From: Streptomyces sp. ISL-43
Lineage (GTDB): Bacteria; Actinomycetota; Actinomycetes; Streptomycetales; Streptomycetaceae
Assembly: GCF_018614195.1 (NCBI RefSeq)
Contig: NZ_JAGGOT010000049.1
Coordinates: 1-38,736 of the forward strand
Direction of reading: 5' to 3'
DNA length: 38,736 nucleotides
Part shown: positions 8,822 through 16,872 of the stretch, one piece after another
Position numbering within the stretch: position 1 is the first letter of the stretch
How the letters are laid out: each line of letters begins with the position of its first letter
The notes under the pieces: generated by a model
The model's database searches: none
Told to the model about the DNA's origin: nothing
Seen by the model: only the letters and a program-made list of their open reading frames with translations
Position numbers and translations under genes: made by a program

Positions 8822-9453
8822 CGATCCGGCTGCTCCTGGCCGACGACCACCCGGTGGTCCGGGCCGGGCTGCGCGCGGTCCTGGACACCGAGCCGGACTT
8901 CGCGGTGGTGGCGGAGGCGGCGACGGCGGAACAGGCGGTGGAGCTCGCCGGCCGCGCCGGGGTGGACGTGGTCCTCATGGACCTCCAGTTCGGCCCCGGC
9001 CCCGGCATGCACGGCTCGGAGGCCACGGCGCTGATCACGGCACGGCCCTCCGCTCCCCGGGTGCTGGTCCTGACCACGTACGACACGGACGCGGACATCC
9101 TGGCGGCGGTGGAGGCGGGCGCCTCCGGCTACCTGCTCAAGGACGCCCCTCCGGAGGAGCTCGCGGCAGCGGTCCGCACGGCGGCGGCGGGCCAGTCGGC
9201 GCTGGCCCCGGCGGTCGCGCTGCGCCTGATGGACCGCATGCGGACCCCCGCGGAGGCGTTGACCAAGCGCGAACTGGAGGTACTGCAGCTGGTCGCGGAC
9301 GGCCTGTCGAACCAGCAGATCTCCAAGCAGCTCTTCCTCAGCCAGGCCACGGTCAAGTCCCACCTGGTCCACATCTACGCCAAGCTCGGCGTCGACTCCC
9401 GCACCTCGGCGGTGGCCGCGGCCGCCACCCGCCGCCTGATCCGCACGCCGTAG
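8818..9453 (+). CDS. NarL/LuxR-type response regulator
   Basis: The 211-residue protein has a receiver domain (residues 1-120) with the acidic pair D9/D10, phosphoacceptor D55 in VVLMDLQ, a conserved Thr in VLTTYDT and Lys in YLLKDAP. The C-terminal LuxR helix-turn-helix (about 145-211) contains LTKRELEVLQLVADGLSNQQI and LSQATVKSHLVHIYAKL. Translationally coupled to the kinase upstream. It probably regulates the divergent ABC operon and its own operon; no operator was identified. Confidence 0.94.
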   Translation: MTIRLLLADDHPVVRAGLRAVLDTEPDFAVVAEAATAEQAVELAGRAGVDVVLMDLQFGPGPGMHGSEATALITARPSAPRVLVLTTYDTDADILAAVEAGASGYLLKDAPPEELAAAVRTAAAGQSALAPAVALRLMDRMRTPAEALTKRELEVLQLVADGLSNQQISKQLFLSQATVKSHLVHIYAKLGVDSRTSAVAAAATRRLIRTP

Positions 9454-9457
9454 CCCC

Positions 9458-9472
9458 GCCGGCGGAGCCGGC
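9458..9472. terminator. weak hairpin between convergent genes
   Basis: GCCGGC repeated around a GGA loop, a 6-bp stem directly after the response regulator stop and before the convergent MocR gene end at 9515. Weak evidence on its own. Confidence 0.35.
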
Positions 9473-9514
9473 GCGCCGGACGGAGCGCTGGGGCGCCGGG
9501 TCCGGGGCGCGGTC

Positions 9515-11002
9515 CTACGCCACCCAGTACGGCCGCTCCACCGCCGAAGGCAGCGGCACGCCGTCGTGGAAGGCCGCCGCGAGCCGGCGTACCCCCTCGT
9601 CCAGCCGGTCCGCCGGCAGCGTGTACGGGATCCGCAGCCGGTGTTCGAAGGTCCCGGGGTCCACCCCGAACCGCGCGCCCCTCCCGATGTACACCCCGGC
9701 CTCCGCCGCCCGCTCCGACAGCGCCGAGCTCACCGGCTCCCCCAGGTCCACCCAGAGCGAGAGCCCGCCCGGCGGCAGCTGCCACGACCACTCCGGGGTG
9801 TGCCGCTCCAACGAGGCCACCAGCGCGGCGCGCTGCTCCCGCAGCTGCTCCAGCCGCCCGGGGAGCGACCGCTCCAGCCCCTCCAGCAGGGGCAGGGCCA
9901 CGAGCTGGTCCAGTACCGACCCGGTCATGTCGTTCGCGACCCGAACCGCCGTCAGCTCCGTGATCATCTTGGCGGTGGCCCGGATCCACCCGACCCGCAG
10001 CCCGCCCCAGTGCGTCTTGCTCAGCGACCCGATGGTCACCACGTGGTCGGCTCCGCCCCGGGGCGCCAGCGAGGCCGTCGGGGCGGGAGCCGGCACGTCG
10101 AGGGCGATGTCGGCGATCGTCTCGTCGACCACCAGCCAGGTCCCGGTCCGCCGCGTCGCCGCGAGCAGCCGCAGCCGCTGCTCGTCCGGCATCAGCACGC
10201 CCGTCGGGTTGTGGAAGTCCGGGATCACGTACGCGAGCCGGGGCACGGTCTGGCGCAGCGAGGACTCGGCGATCTCCAGGTCCCAGCCCGCGTCGGAGAC
10301 TGCGATCGACCCGGTGCGCAGCCGCGCGTGCCGCAGGGCGTCCAGCGCGTTGGCGTAGGTCGGGTTCTCCGTCATCACCCGGTCCCCGGGCCGGCACAGC
10401 AGGCTCACCACCAGCGCGAACGCCTGCTGCGCGCCCGCCGTGACGAGGATCTGCTCCGGGCGGGTCGCGAGCCCGCGCCGGGTGAACCGTTCCGCGATGG
10501 CGGTGCGCAGGTCGGGCAGTCCGAAGGGGTGGTAGCCGGGGCTGCGGGCGAGCTCCGGGAGCCTGGGCGCGGCCCAGGCCACCGCGTCGGCGAGGCTGCC
10601 CTCGGGGGCGCCCATGGCGGCGATGGCCAGGTCGATGCCGGGCTCGCCGTCGGCGCTGTAGCCGCCGGCGCCGACGAGGGTGTGCGCGCCGACCGGGCGG
10701 TGGCCGTCGGGGAGCTCGGTCCAGGTGCCGGAGCCGCGCCGGCTGCGGACGTAGCCGCTCTCTCGCAGGAGGTCGTAGGCGCCGGTGACGGTGGCCCGGC
10801 TGGCGCCGACCGCTTCCGCGAGCTCGCGTTCGGCGGGCAGGCGTACGTGCAGGGCGACCCTGCCGTCGAGGATCAGGGTGCGGACGGCGTCGGCCAGGGC
10901 CCGGTAGCCGGGGCGGGCCAATACCTCCGCCGGGAGCAGGGCGGCGAGCTGCCGGCTGCCTATCGTCCTGTCCGCCGTCTGGACCACTCGCCCGTTTGCC
11001 AT
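9515..11002 (-). CDS. MocR/GntR-type PLP-dependent transcriptional regulator
   Basis: The 495-residue protein fuses a GntR winged helix (about 30-95, with LPAERELAEAVGASRATVTGAYDLL cut by its wing at SRRGSGT) to a fold-type I aminotransferase-like domain (about 120-490). Pyridoxal phosphate contacts are visible: FHNPTG (N265), VVDE (D293) and the Schiff-base lysine K329 in GSLSKTHWGGLRVGW. MocR proteins sense PLP adducts or amino acids and control neighbouring genes. The ATG has GGGGGAGG upstream. The 88-bp gap to the divergent gene at 11091 carries four ATTGG elements, probably its operator. Target pathway unknown. Confidence 0.92.
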   Translation of the reverse strand: MANGRVVQTADRTIGSRQLAALLPAEVLARPGYRALADAVRTLILDGRVALHVRLPAERELAEAVGASRATVTGAYDLLRESGYVRSRRGSGTWTELPDGHRPVGAHTLVGAGGYSADGEPGIDLAIAAMGAPEGSLADAVAWAAPRLPELARSPGYHPFGLPDLRTAIAERFTRRGLATRPEQILVTAGAQQAFALVVSLLCRPGDRVMTENPTYANALDALRHARLRTGSIAVSDAGWDLEIAESSLRQTVPRLAYVIPDFHNPTGVLMPDEQRLRLLAATRRTGTWLVVDETIADIALDVPAPAPTASLAPRGGADHVVTIGSLSKTHWGGLRVGWIRATAKMITELTAVRVANDMTGSVLDQLVALPLLEGLERSLPGRLEQLREQRAALVASLERHTPEWSWQLPPGGLSLWVDLGEPVSSALSERAAEAGVYIGRGARFGVDPGTFEHRLRIPYTLPADRLDEGVRRLAAAFHDGVPLPSAVERPYWVA

Positions 11003-11015
11003 GCCAACCTCCCCC

Positions 11016-11076
11016 GATTGGCTCTGCCTGCCAGGCCAATCCGAGTCCAGACTCGCTGCATTGGCCCCCGATTGGC
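11016..11076. promoter_or_regulatory. ATTGG/CCAAT repeats, likely MocR operator
   Basis: Within 61 bp there are GATTGGC (11016-11022), its inverted copy GCCAATC (11035-11041), ATTGGC (11060-11065) and GATTGGC (11070-11076). MocR regulators commonly bind mixed direct and inverted repeats in the divergent intergenic region, so this is a good candidate. Confidence 0.6.
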
Positions 11077-11090
11077 AAGGAGATGCCGCG

Positions 11091-11321
11091 ATGTTGACCG
11101 ACCGTGACGAGAGAGCCCTGATCGCCGCCGCCGAGAACCGGATCGCCGAGCCCCTGCGGGCCGGGGCCGCGCTGGCCGCCGTACGCGGCCTCCTGCGGGG
11201 CTTGCGGCGCGGAGAGCGAGAATCGGTGACATGTCATCCCACAGCGACACCCGACAGCAACGGCAACAGCGGCACCAGCAGGAACAGCGCGGAGCAGCGG
11301 ACGGCTCCGCTCCCCCGGTGA
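11091..11321 (+). CDS. small uncharacterised protein, possibly coupled to the nucleotidyltransferase
   Basis: A 76-residue frame begins MLTDRDERALIAAAENRI, 8 bases after a good AAGGAG site. The first 45 residues look helical and protein-like; the rest is Thr/Ser/Asn-rich. It overlaps the annotated start of the next gene by 91 bases, and its TGA overlaps an alternative GTG start of that gene (GTGA at 11318-11321). Family not recognised. It may be a real leader gene or just the untranslated leader. Confidence 0.35.
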   Translation: MLTDRDERALIAAAENRIAEPLRAGAALAAVRGLLRGLRRGERESVTCHPTATPDSNGNSGTSRNSAEQRTAPLPR

Positions 11322-11899
11322 TCGCCGGCCTGCTCCTCGCCGCCGGCGGCGGCCGGCGCCTGGGCGGCCGCCCCAAGGCCCTGCTGCCCTACCGGGGCCG
11401 CCCGCTGGTGGAGAACGCCGTACGGGTGCTGCGCGAGGCGGGCTGCGGACCGCTCCACGTGGTGCTCGGCGCGTCGGCGGCGGAGGTGCGCGAGCGCGCC
11501 GACCTGAGCGGATGCGTGGTGAGCGACAACCCGGACTGGGCCGAGGGCATGGGCTCCTCCCTGCGGGTCGGCCTCGCCTCGCTCGCCGGTACGGGCGCCC
11601 TCGCCGCCCTGGTGTCACTGGTGGACCAGCCGGGCATCGGGCCGGAGGCGGTGGCCCGGGTCCGGGCCGCCTACCGCTCCCCCACGAGCCTGGTGGCGGC
11701 GGCGTACGGGGGCGAGCGCGGGCACCCGGTGCTCTTCGGGGCGGACCGCTGGCCGGACATCGTTGCGACGGCCACGGGTGACAAGGGCGCGCGGGTGCAC
11801 TTGTCGGCGCACGCGCATGAGCTCACGCTGGTCGAGTGCGGGGACGTCGCGGAGCCCTTCGACATCGACACCCCGCCCGACCTGGCACGACTCGCTTGA
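11231..11899 (+). CDS. MobA/MocA-like nucleotidyltransferase
   Basis: A nucleotidyltransferase of the molybdenum-cofactor cytidylyltransferase-like group. GLLLAAGGGRRLGGRPKALLP is cut here to its parts: nucleotide-binding LAAGGGRRLGGRPK, LVSLVDQPG (metal-binding aspartate) and a C-terminal DIDTPPDL motif, all expected of MocA-like proteins. The real substrate could be a molybdopterin or another phosphorylated cofactor. The ATG at 11231 gives 222 residues with a Gln-rich tail before the domain and a poor ribosome site. The GTG at 11318 would start right at the conserved domain and overlap the small gene by 4 bases. Divergent from MocR. Confidence 0.8.
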   Translation: MSSHSDTRQQRQQRHQQEQRGAADGSAPPVIAGLLLAAGGGRRLGGRPKALLPYRGRPLVENAVRVLREAGCGPLHVVLGASAAEVRERADLSGCVVSDNPDWAEGMGSSLRVGLASLAGTGALAALVSLVDQPGIGPEAVARVRAAYRSPTSLVAAAYGGERGHPVLFGADRWPDIVATATGDKGARVHLSAHAHELTLVECGDVAEPFDIDTPPDLARLA

Positions 11900-11991
11900 G
11901 CCCGGCACGCGTCCGGCCTGAGCGGGGCGTGACCGCAATGGCACTGAGGGCCACCGCCAAGCGGATTCTGTCGACTCAGAGAATCTCGACA

Positions 11992-12006
11992 TCAACAAAC
12001 CATTGA
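11992..12006 (+). promoter_or_regulatory. TCAAC-N5-ATTGA operator at the aceB promoter
   Basis: TCAACAAACCATTGA matches the TCAAC-N5-GTTGA palindrome with one arm mismatch. Its right arm contributes to the -35 hexamer TTGAAC (12003-12008), as at katA and uraD. Confidence 0.6.
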
Positions 12007-12031
12007 ACTTCCACCATGAGGAAATTACTAT
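12003..12031 (+). promoter_or_regulatory. aceB promoter
   Basis: TTGAAC (12003-12008), a 17-bp spacer, then TACTAT (12026-12031), a near-ideal vegetative promoter with predicted start near 12038. It is boxed in by operators on both sides, consistent with repression by occlusion. Confidence 0.65.
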
Positions 12032-12044
12032 CCACTGGTCAGAA
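12009..12044 (+). promoter_or_regulatory. tandem 15-bp operators at aceB
   Basis: TTCCA-CCATG-AGGAA (12009-12023) and ATCCA-CTGGT-CAGAA (12030-12044) have centres 21 bp apart. They cover the spacer and the -10/+1 region. Both are imperfect versions of TTCCG-N5-CGGAA; the identical spacing at four other loci supports them. Confidence 0.6.
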
Positions 12045-12172
12045 GCGCCCTGAACCCCCAGACGGCGCCCGCGACCGTATCCCGGAACTCTCCACACCCG
12101 ACGGCACTGCGTGCCGTCCAGCGCGAGCATTCCCCGCGGCCGCCAGGCACCGCCGCTGAAGGAGTGACAGAT

Positions 12173-13792
12173 ATGTCCGCACCAGCGCCGTCATCGCTGG
12201 CCATCGTCGACGCCGAGCCCCTGCCCCGGCAGGACGAGGTACTCACGGAAGCGGCTCTCGCCTTCGTGGCCGAGCTCCACCGCCGGTTCGCCCCGCGCCG
12301 TGCCGAGCTCCTCGCCCGCCGCTCCGTGCGCCGTGCCGAGATCGCCCGCACCTCCACCCTCGACTTCCTCCCGGACACCGCACAGGTCCGCGAGGGCGAC
12401 TGGAAGGTGGCGCCGGCCCCGGCCGCGCTGAACGACCGCCGTGTGGAGATCACCGGTCCGACCGACCGCAAGATGACCATCAACGCCCTGAACTCGGGTG
12501 CCAAGGTCTGGCTCGCGGACTTCGAGGACGCCTCGGCTCCCACCTGGGAGAACGTCGTCCTCGGCCAGCTCAACCTGATCGACGCCTACGAGCGCCGCAT
12601 CGACTTCACCGACGCCCGCACCGGCAAGACGTACGCCCTCAAGCCCGCCGAGGAGCTCGCCACCGTCGTGATGCGCCCGCGCGGCTGGCACCTCGAGGAG
12701 CGCCACCTGCGCTTCGAGGACGGCCCGGCGTCCGGCTCCCTCGTCGACTTCGGCCTGTACTTCTTCCACAACGCGAAGCGTCTGATCGACCTCGGCAAGG
12801 GCCCGTACTTCTACCTGCCGAAGACCGAGTCGCACCTCGAGGCGCGCCTGTGGAACGAGATCTTCGTCTTCGCCCAGGACTACGTCGGCATCCCGCAGGG
12901 CACGGTCCGCGCGACCGTCCTGATCGAGACCATCACCGCCGCGTACGAGATGGACGAGATCCTCTTCGAGCTGCGCGACCACGCGGCGGGCCTGAACGCC
13001 GGCCGCTGGGACTACCTCTTCTCCATCGTCAAGAACTTCCGTGACGGCGGCGAGAAGTTCGTCCTGCCGGACCGCAACGCGGTGACGATGACCGCCCCCT
13101 TCATGCGCGCCTACACCGAGCTGCTGGTCAAGACCTGCCACAAGCGCGGCGCGCACGCCATCGGTGGCATGGCGGCCTTCATCCCGTCCCGCAAGGACGC
13201 CGAGATCAACAAGGTCGCCTTCGAGAAGGTCAAGGCAGACAAGGACCGCGAGGCCGGCGACGGCTTCGACGGCTCCTGGGTCGCCCACCCCGACCTGGTC
13301 CCGATCGCGATGGCCTCCTTCGACGCGGTCCTCGGCGAGAAGCCGAACCAGAAGGACCGCCTGCGCGAGGACGTCTCGGTGGCCCCGGGCGAGCTGATCG
13401 CGATCGACTCCCTGGACGCGAAGCCGACGTACGAGGGCCTGCGCAACGCGGTCCAGGTCGGCATCCGCTACATCGAGGCCTGGCTGCGCGGCCTCGGCGC
13501 CGTCGGCATCTTCGGCCTGATGGAGGACGCGGCCACCGCCGAGATCTCGCGCTCGCAGATCTGGCAGTGGATCAACGCCGGCGTCGTCTTCGAGAACGGC
13601 AAGCTCGCCACGGCGGACCTCACCCGCGAGATCGCCGCCGCCGAACTCGCCGCGATCCGCACCGAGGTCGGCGGAGAGGCCTTCGCTTCCGGAAAGTGGC
13701 AGCAGGCCCACGACCTCCTCCTCCAGGTCTCCCTGGACGCGGACTACGCCGACTTCCTCACCCTCCCGGCGTACGACCAGCTCATCGGCTGA
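12173..13792 (+). CDS. aceB: malate synthase A
   Basis: Condenses glyoxylate with acetyl-CoA to malate in the cytoplasm. The 539-residue length is typical of isoform A. Visible landmarks are INALNSGAKVWLADFEDAS (about 103-121), the catalytic arginine region VVMRPRGWH (R170), metal-binding E252 in LIETITAAYEMDEI, the family signature around DHAAGLNAGRWDYLFS (269-284, with D280) and HAIGGMAAFIPSR. The ATG has AAGGAG 8 bases upstream; a GTG 9 bases earlier lies inside that site. Standing alone between regulator-type promoters and a terminator, and sharing operators with the allantoin genes, it probably disposes of glyoxylate from ureidoglycolate rather than serving only the glyoxylate shunt. Confidence 0.95.
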   Translation: MSAPAPSSLAIVDAEPLPRQDEVLTEAALAFVAELHRRFAPRRAELLARRSVRRAEIARTSTLDFLPDTAQVREGDWKVAPAPAALNDRRVEITGPTDRKMTINALNSGAKVWLADFEDASAPTWENVVLGQLNLIDAYERRIDFTDARTGKTYALKPAEELATVVMRPRGWHLEERHLRFEDGPASGSLVDFGLYFFHNAKRLIDLGKGPYFYLPKTESHLEARLWNEIFVFAQDYVGIPQGTVRATVLIETITAAYEMDEILFELRDHAAGLNAGRWDYLFSIVKNFRDGGEKFVLPDRNAVTMTAPFMRAYTELLVKTCHKRGAHAIGGMAAFIPSRKDAEINKVAFEKVKADKDREAGDGFDGSWVAHPDLVPIAMASFDAVLGEKPNQKDRLREDVSVAPGELIAIDSLDAKPTYEGLRNAVQVGIRYIEAWLRGLGAVGIFGLMEDAATAEISRSQIWQWINAGVVFENGKLATADLTREIAAAELAAIRTEVGGEAFASGKWQQAHDLLLQVSLDADYADFLTLPAYDQLIG

Positions 13793-13832
13793 CCCACCCC
13801 GCCTCCGGCTGAACGCACAGCAGCCGGAACCC

Positions 13833-13872
13833 GACCGCGCCCCCGAAGCCTTCCGGCTCCGGGGGCGCGGTC
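13833..13872 (+). terminator. terminator of malate synthase
   Basis: GACCGCGCCCCCG (13833-13845) pairs perfectly with 13860-13872. The stem extends inward with AGCC/GGCT after one mismatch, leaving a TTCC loop. It lies 40 bases after the stop. Confidence 0.8.
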
Positions 13873-13934
13873 ATGTGCCCTGCGAGCAACGACCGGCGGG
13901 GCGCGTCGGCGACGGCCGACGGGCCCCCGGGCCG

Positions 13935-13989
13935 AACGACCGATCGGTTGTTACTCGTTCGTAACTCGCCTGTACCTAGCGGTAACAAC
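13935..13989. promoter_or_regulatory. nested palindromes upstream of the SGNH hydrolase
   Basis: A near-perfect 18-bp palindrome AACGACCGATCGGTTGTT (13935-13952, one mismatch pair) overlaps GTTGTTAC (13947-13954). The latter is mirrored by GTAACAAC (13982-13989), with an inner GTTAC-N6-GTAAC (13950-13965). The CCGATCGG core resembles TetR-family operators. The rest of the 307-bp gap (13793-14099) holds the aceB terminator and no gene that I can support. Confidence 0.45.
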
Positions 13990-14099
13990 GCGCGGCGTGG
14001 GAACTTTCCGGTTGCCACCGGCCGGAGGTAACCCCCACTTACCAGCCATGCATCGGAGTTGTTCCCGACTTCGCCATGGCCGACCGCAGGAGTTCCCCA

Positions 14100-15293
14100 G
14101 TGATCGGATTCCGCAACGACAGCACGAACCGGACCGCCCGCAGTCGAGTGCGACGACTGGCCGGGATCGGGATGGCACTGCCGCTCGCAGCCGGGGCGCT
14201 GGTGGCCGGCGGGGCCGGGACGGCCGTGGCCGGGACGGGGAACGGGCCCACCGCCGTGGTGTCCATGGGCGACAGCTACATCTCCGGCGAGGCCGGGCGC
14301 TGGAAGGGCAACAGCCTGACCAACACCGGGAGTCGGACCGGCACCGACCGGGCGTGGGTCAGCGGCAGCACCTACGACCCCGGCAAGGTCTACGGGGCCA
14401 CCGCCGGCGGCTGTCACCGGTCGGACTCCGCCGAGGTGAAGAGCGCCGGGGCCATCGCCGACGTCGCCGTCAACCTGGCCTGCTCCGGAGCGGTGTCGCA
14501 GAACGTCTTCCGCGCCTCCAACGGCGGCGTGGCCTTCAAGGGCGAGGCCCCGCAGGCCGACCAGCTCGCCGCCGTGGCCGCGAGCCACGACGTCAAGGTC
14601 ATCGCGCTGTCCATCGGCGGGAACGACCTCGGCTTCGCCGACATCATCAAGGAGTGCGCGTACGACTTCATCATCTGGAACTCCTACTGCTACGACGACC
14701 AGCAGGAGGGCGTGAACCAGAAGATGGACGCCGTCATGGCGGACGTCGGCAAGTCCGTGGACGAGGTGCGGGCCGTCATGCGCGGCGCCGGCTACGCCGA
14801 CTCCTCGTACCGGATCGTGCTGCAGTCCTACCCGTCGCCGATCCCGCGCGGGGCCGAGAACCGGTACACGCAGAGCGACTGGAGCCGGCTCAACAGCGGC
14901 GGTTGCCCGTTCTGGAACAGGGACTCCGACTGGGCGCGGGACTCGCTCGTGCCGCAGATCGCGGGGCGCCTCAAGGCGGTCGCCGCCGCCAAGGGCGCGC
15001 AGTTCCTGGACCTCAAGGACATGATGCAGGGGCGCGAGGTGTGCGCGAAGGCGAGCAAGCAGGTGACCTCCACCGTGCCGGCCTCGGCGAAGACGAGCGA
15101 GTGGGCGCGCTGGATCGACAGCAGCGAGACCCAGGGCCTGATCCAGGAGTCCATGCACCCGAACTACTTCGGCCAGCTGGCGGCCGGGCGCTGCCTGGCG
15201 CTGGTCGCGGCCCAGCCGGCGAGCAGCGGATTCGGCTGCAAGAACACCGCCGGGGCCGACGAGACCGGGATGTACCTGACCCCCGCTTCCTGA
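14100..15293 (+). CDS. secreted SGNH/GDSL hydrolase
   Basis: The 397-residue protein starts with a twin-basic N-region (TARSRVRR), a hydrophobic stretch (about 21-40) and a signal peptidase site at AVA-GT (44/45), so it is exported by Sec. SGNH blocks are clear: GDS with the nucleophile near S59 (VSMGDSYISGEAG), ACSGA (block II), SIGGNDLGF (block III oxyanion Asn) and SMHPNYFGQ (block V His). The family hydrolyses lipid or polysaccharide esters. The six or so cysteines suggest disulfides outside the cell. The GTG at 14100 is chosen for AGGAG 7 bases upstream; an ATG at 14076 has no ribosome site. Nothing ties it to purine metabolism. Confidence 0.88.
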   Translation: MIGFRNDSTNRTARSRVRRLAGIGMALPLAAGALVAGGAGTAVAGTGNGPTAVVSMGDSYISGEAGRWKGNSLTNTGSRTGTDRAWVSGSTYDPGKVYGATAGGCHRSDSAEVKSAGAIADVAVNLACSGAVSQNVFRASNGGVAFKGEAPQADQLAAVAASHDVKVIALSIGGNDLGFADIIKECAYDFIIWNSYCYDDQQEGVNQKMDAVMADVGKSVDEVRAVMRGAGYADSSYRIVLQSYPSPIPRGAENRYTQSDWSRLNSGGCPFWNRDSDWARDSLVPQIAGRLKAVAAAKGAQFLDLKDMMQGREVCAKASKQVTSTVPASAKTSEWARWIDSSETQGLIQESMHPNYFGQLAAGRCLALVAAQPASSGFGCKNTAGADETGMYLTPAS

Positions 15294-15343
15294 CGGTCCC
15301 CGCCTCCGGGCGCAGCCCCGTAATCCGGGTGATAGAGCCGACG

Positions 15344-15375
15344 CGGGCTGGCATGCTCTCGGGCATGCCAGCCCG
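15344..15375 (+). terminator. 13-bp hairpin between the SGNH hydrolase and exonuclease, covering the exonuclease start codon
   Basis: CGGGCTGGCATGC (15344-15356) pairs perfectly with GCATGCCAGCCCG (15363-15375) around TCTCGG. It may end the hydrolase transcript. It also buries the ATG of the next gene at 15365, so it could control translation initiation. Confidence 0.65.
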
Positions 15376-16333
15376 TACCGCGCGCCCCGCGCGTCCCGCC
15401 CGTCCGAACGTCTACATCTCCGTCGACATCGAGGCCGACGGGCCCGTCCCGGGGCCCTACTCGATGATCAGCTTCGGGGCCGCCGTGGCCGGGCGGCAGG
15501 ACGGTGCTTCGTATACGGCCGCCGATCCGGAGCGGGACACCTTCTACCGGGAGTTGCGCCCGATCAGTGAGGCGTACGTGCCGCAGGCGCTCGCCGTGAG
15601 CGGGCTGGACCGGGAGCGGCTGGTCCGCGAGGGCGCCGACCCGGCCGTCGCGATGGCGGAGTTCCGGGCGTGGGTGCGGGAGGTCTCGGCCGGGGCTCAG
15701 CCGGTGATGTGCGCCTACCCGGCCTCCTTCGACTGGACCTTCCTGTACTGGTACTTGGTGAGTTTCGGCGGCGACAGCCCCTTCGGACACTCGGGCTGCC
15801 TGGACATGAAGACCCTCTACGCGGCCAAGGCCCGCGTCCCGCTCCGCGCCGTCGCCAAGGGCAGCATGCCGCGCGAGCTGCTCTCCCGCCGCCCGCACAC
15901 CCATCACGCGCTGGACGACGCGATCGAGCAGGCCGAGCTGATGAGCAACCTCATGCTGTGGGTCCCGCCGGTCCGGTCCCCACAGGTCACCGCCCTCTCC
16001 TGGGGCCGCATGGAGGTCGAGGGGCTCACGCCCGGCAAGGACTTCGCCCTGTACCCGGGCGGCGGCCGCGCGTGGGACTGGAACGAGCACGGCACCCGGC
16101 ACGAGCCGGGCATCCAGCCCGCGGACGTGCGCGAACTCCTCGACCGGGGCTGCACGGCGGTCGTCCTGAGCCGCGGCATGGAACTGCGGCTGCACACCAT
16201 GCCCGAGACGCTGAGCCTGCTGGCGGACGCGGGTGTCGACGTGCACGTCGAGGAGACGACCGCGGCGGTCGCGCTCTACAACCGGCTGGCCGGGACCGAG
16301 CGGGTCGGCGGGCTCTTCCACTCGACCTGCTGA
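15365..16333 (+). CDS. DEDDh 3'-5' exonuclease fused to an Mth938-like domain
   Basis: The 322-residue protein joins two domains. Residues 15-200 are an RNase T/DnaQ-like exonuclease: SVDIEADGP (D21, E23), a middle acidic site in YPASFDWTF and the catalytic HHALDDA (H-x4-D class). From about residue 203 (VRSPQVTALSWGRMEVEG) to the end runs an Mth938/DUF498-like domain, ending in GGLFHSTC. From memory, the second domain is normally a separate protein of about 115 residues in Streptomyces that starts near the same sequence. No stop codon separates them here; the place of the old start reads GTC at 15971. The ATG at 15365 lies within a hairpin and lacks a Shine-Dalgarno. Substrate unknown. Confidence 0.8.
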   Translation: MPARTARPARPARPNVYISVDIEADGPVPGPYSMISFGAAVAGRQDGASYTAADPERDTFYRELRPISEAYVPQALAVSGLDRERLVREGADPAVAMAEFRAWVREVSAGAQPVMCAYPASFDWTFLYWYLVSFGGDSPFGHSGCLDMKTLYAAKARVPLRAVAKGSMPRELLSRRPHTHHALDDAIEQAELMSNLMLWVPPVRSPQVTALSWGRMEVEGLTPGKDFALYPGGGRAWDWNEHGTRHEPGIQPADVRELLDRGCTAVVLSRGMELRLHTMPETLSLLADAGVDVHVEETTAAVALYNRLAGTERVGGLFHSTC

Positions 16334-16359
16334 GCGGCTCCGCGCGCCGGGCCGCCGGG

Positions 16360-16790
16360 CTCGGATCGAAGAAGGGGTCGGCGCCGCGCGCCCGTTCCTC
16401 GAAGAGCCGGACGGCCGCGTACCCCTCGATGCCGGCCACCGGGAACCGCTCGGCGGGGTCAGGCGCCGCCTCACCCGCCGGCACCGGCAGCGGCGGTACG
16501 GCGAGCACCGCCTCCCCGGCCAGGCGCAGCCTGCGCTGCGAGGTGGCCAGAACGCGCAGCCCCGGAAGGCGCAGCAGCAGCTCGGCTGCGAACCCCGAGC
16601 CGGTGTCCCCGAGCTGTTCGCAGCCGTCGAGCACGAGCAGCGCCGAGCGCCCCGCCAGCCGGTCGACGAGCTCGCCCTCCAGCTCCGCCCAGCGTCGCTC
16701 GGGCAGGGAGGCGAGGTCCACCCAGACGGTGTCGAGCCCGCCCCCGCAGGCCAGTGCGCGCACGGTGCGCACGGCGAGCCGGCACGGGAG
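16360..16790 (-). pseudogene. fragment of a large NB-ARC/LuxR- or SARP-type ATPase regulator
   Basis: The minus strand encodes a stretch typical of the ATPase module of AfsR/LuxR-type regulators: VWVDLASLPERRW, Walker B-like SALLVLDGCEQL, LPGLRVLATSQRRLRLAGE, VPPLPVP and YAAVRLFEERARGADPFF. No Walker A, start codon, N-terminal DNA-binding or C-terminal repeat region is present. The similarity fades at both ends within the gap between the exonuclease (stop 16333) and the permease (stop 16952). It is a gene remnant. The rest of this 618-bp gap holds only the hairpin at 16873. Confidence 0.6.
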
Positions 16791-16872
16791 TTCGCGATGA
16801 GCGAGTCGACCGTACGGCGCCGGCCGGCGCCCCGTACGGACCACTCGGCCCGCGCCCGGCCCCGTACGCGCG

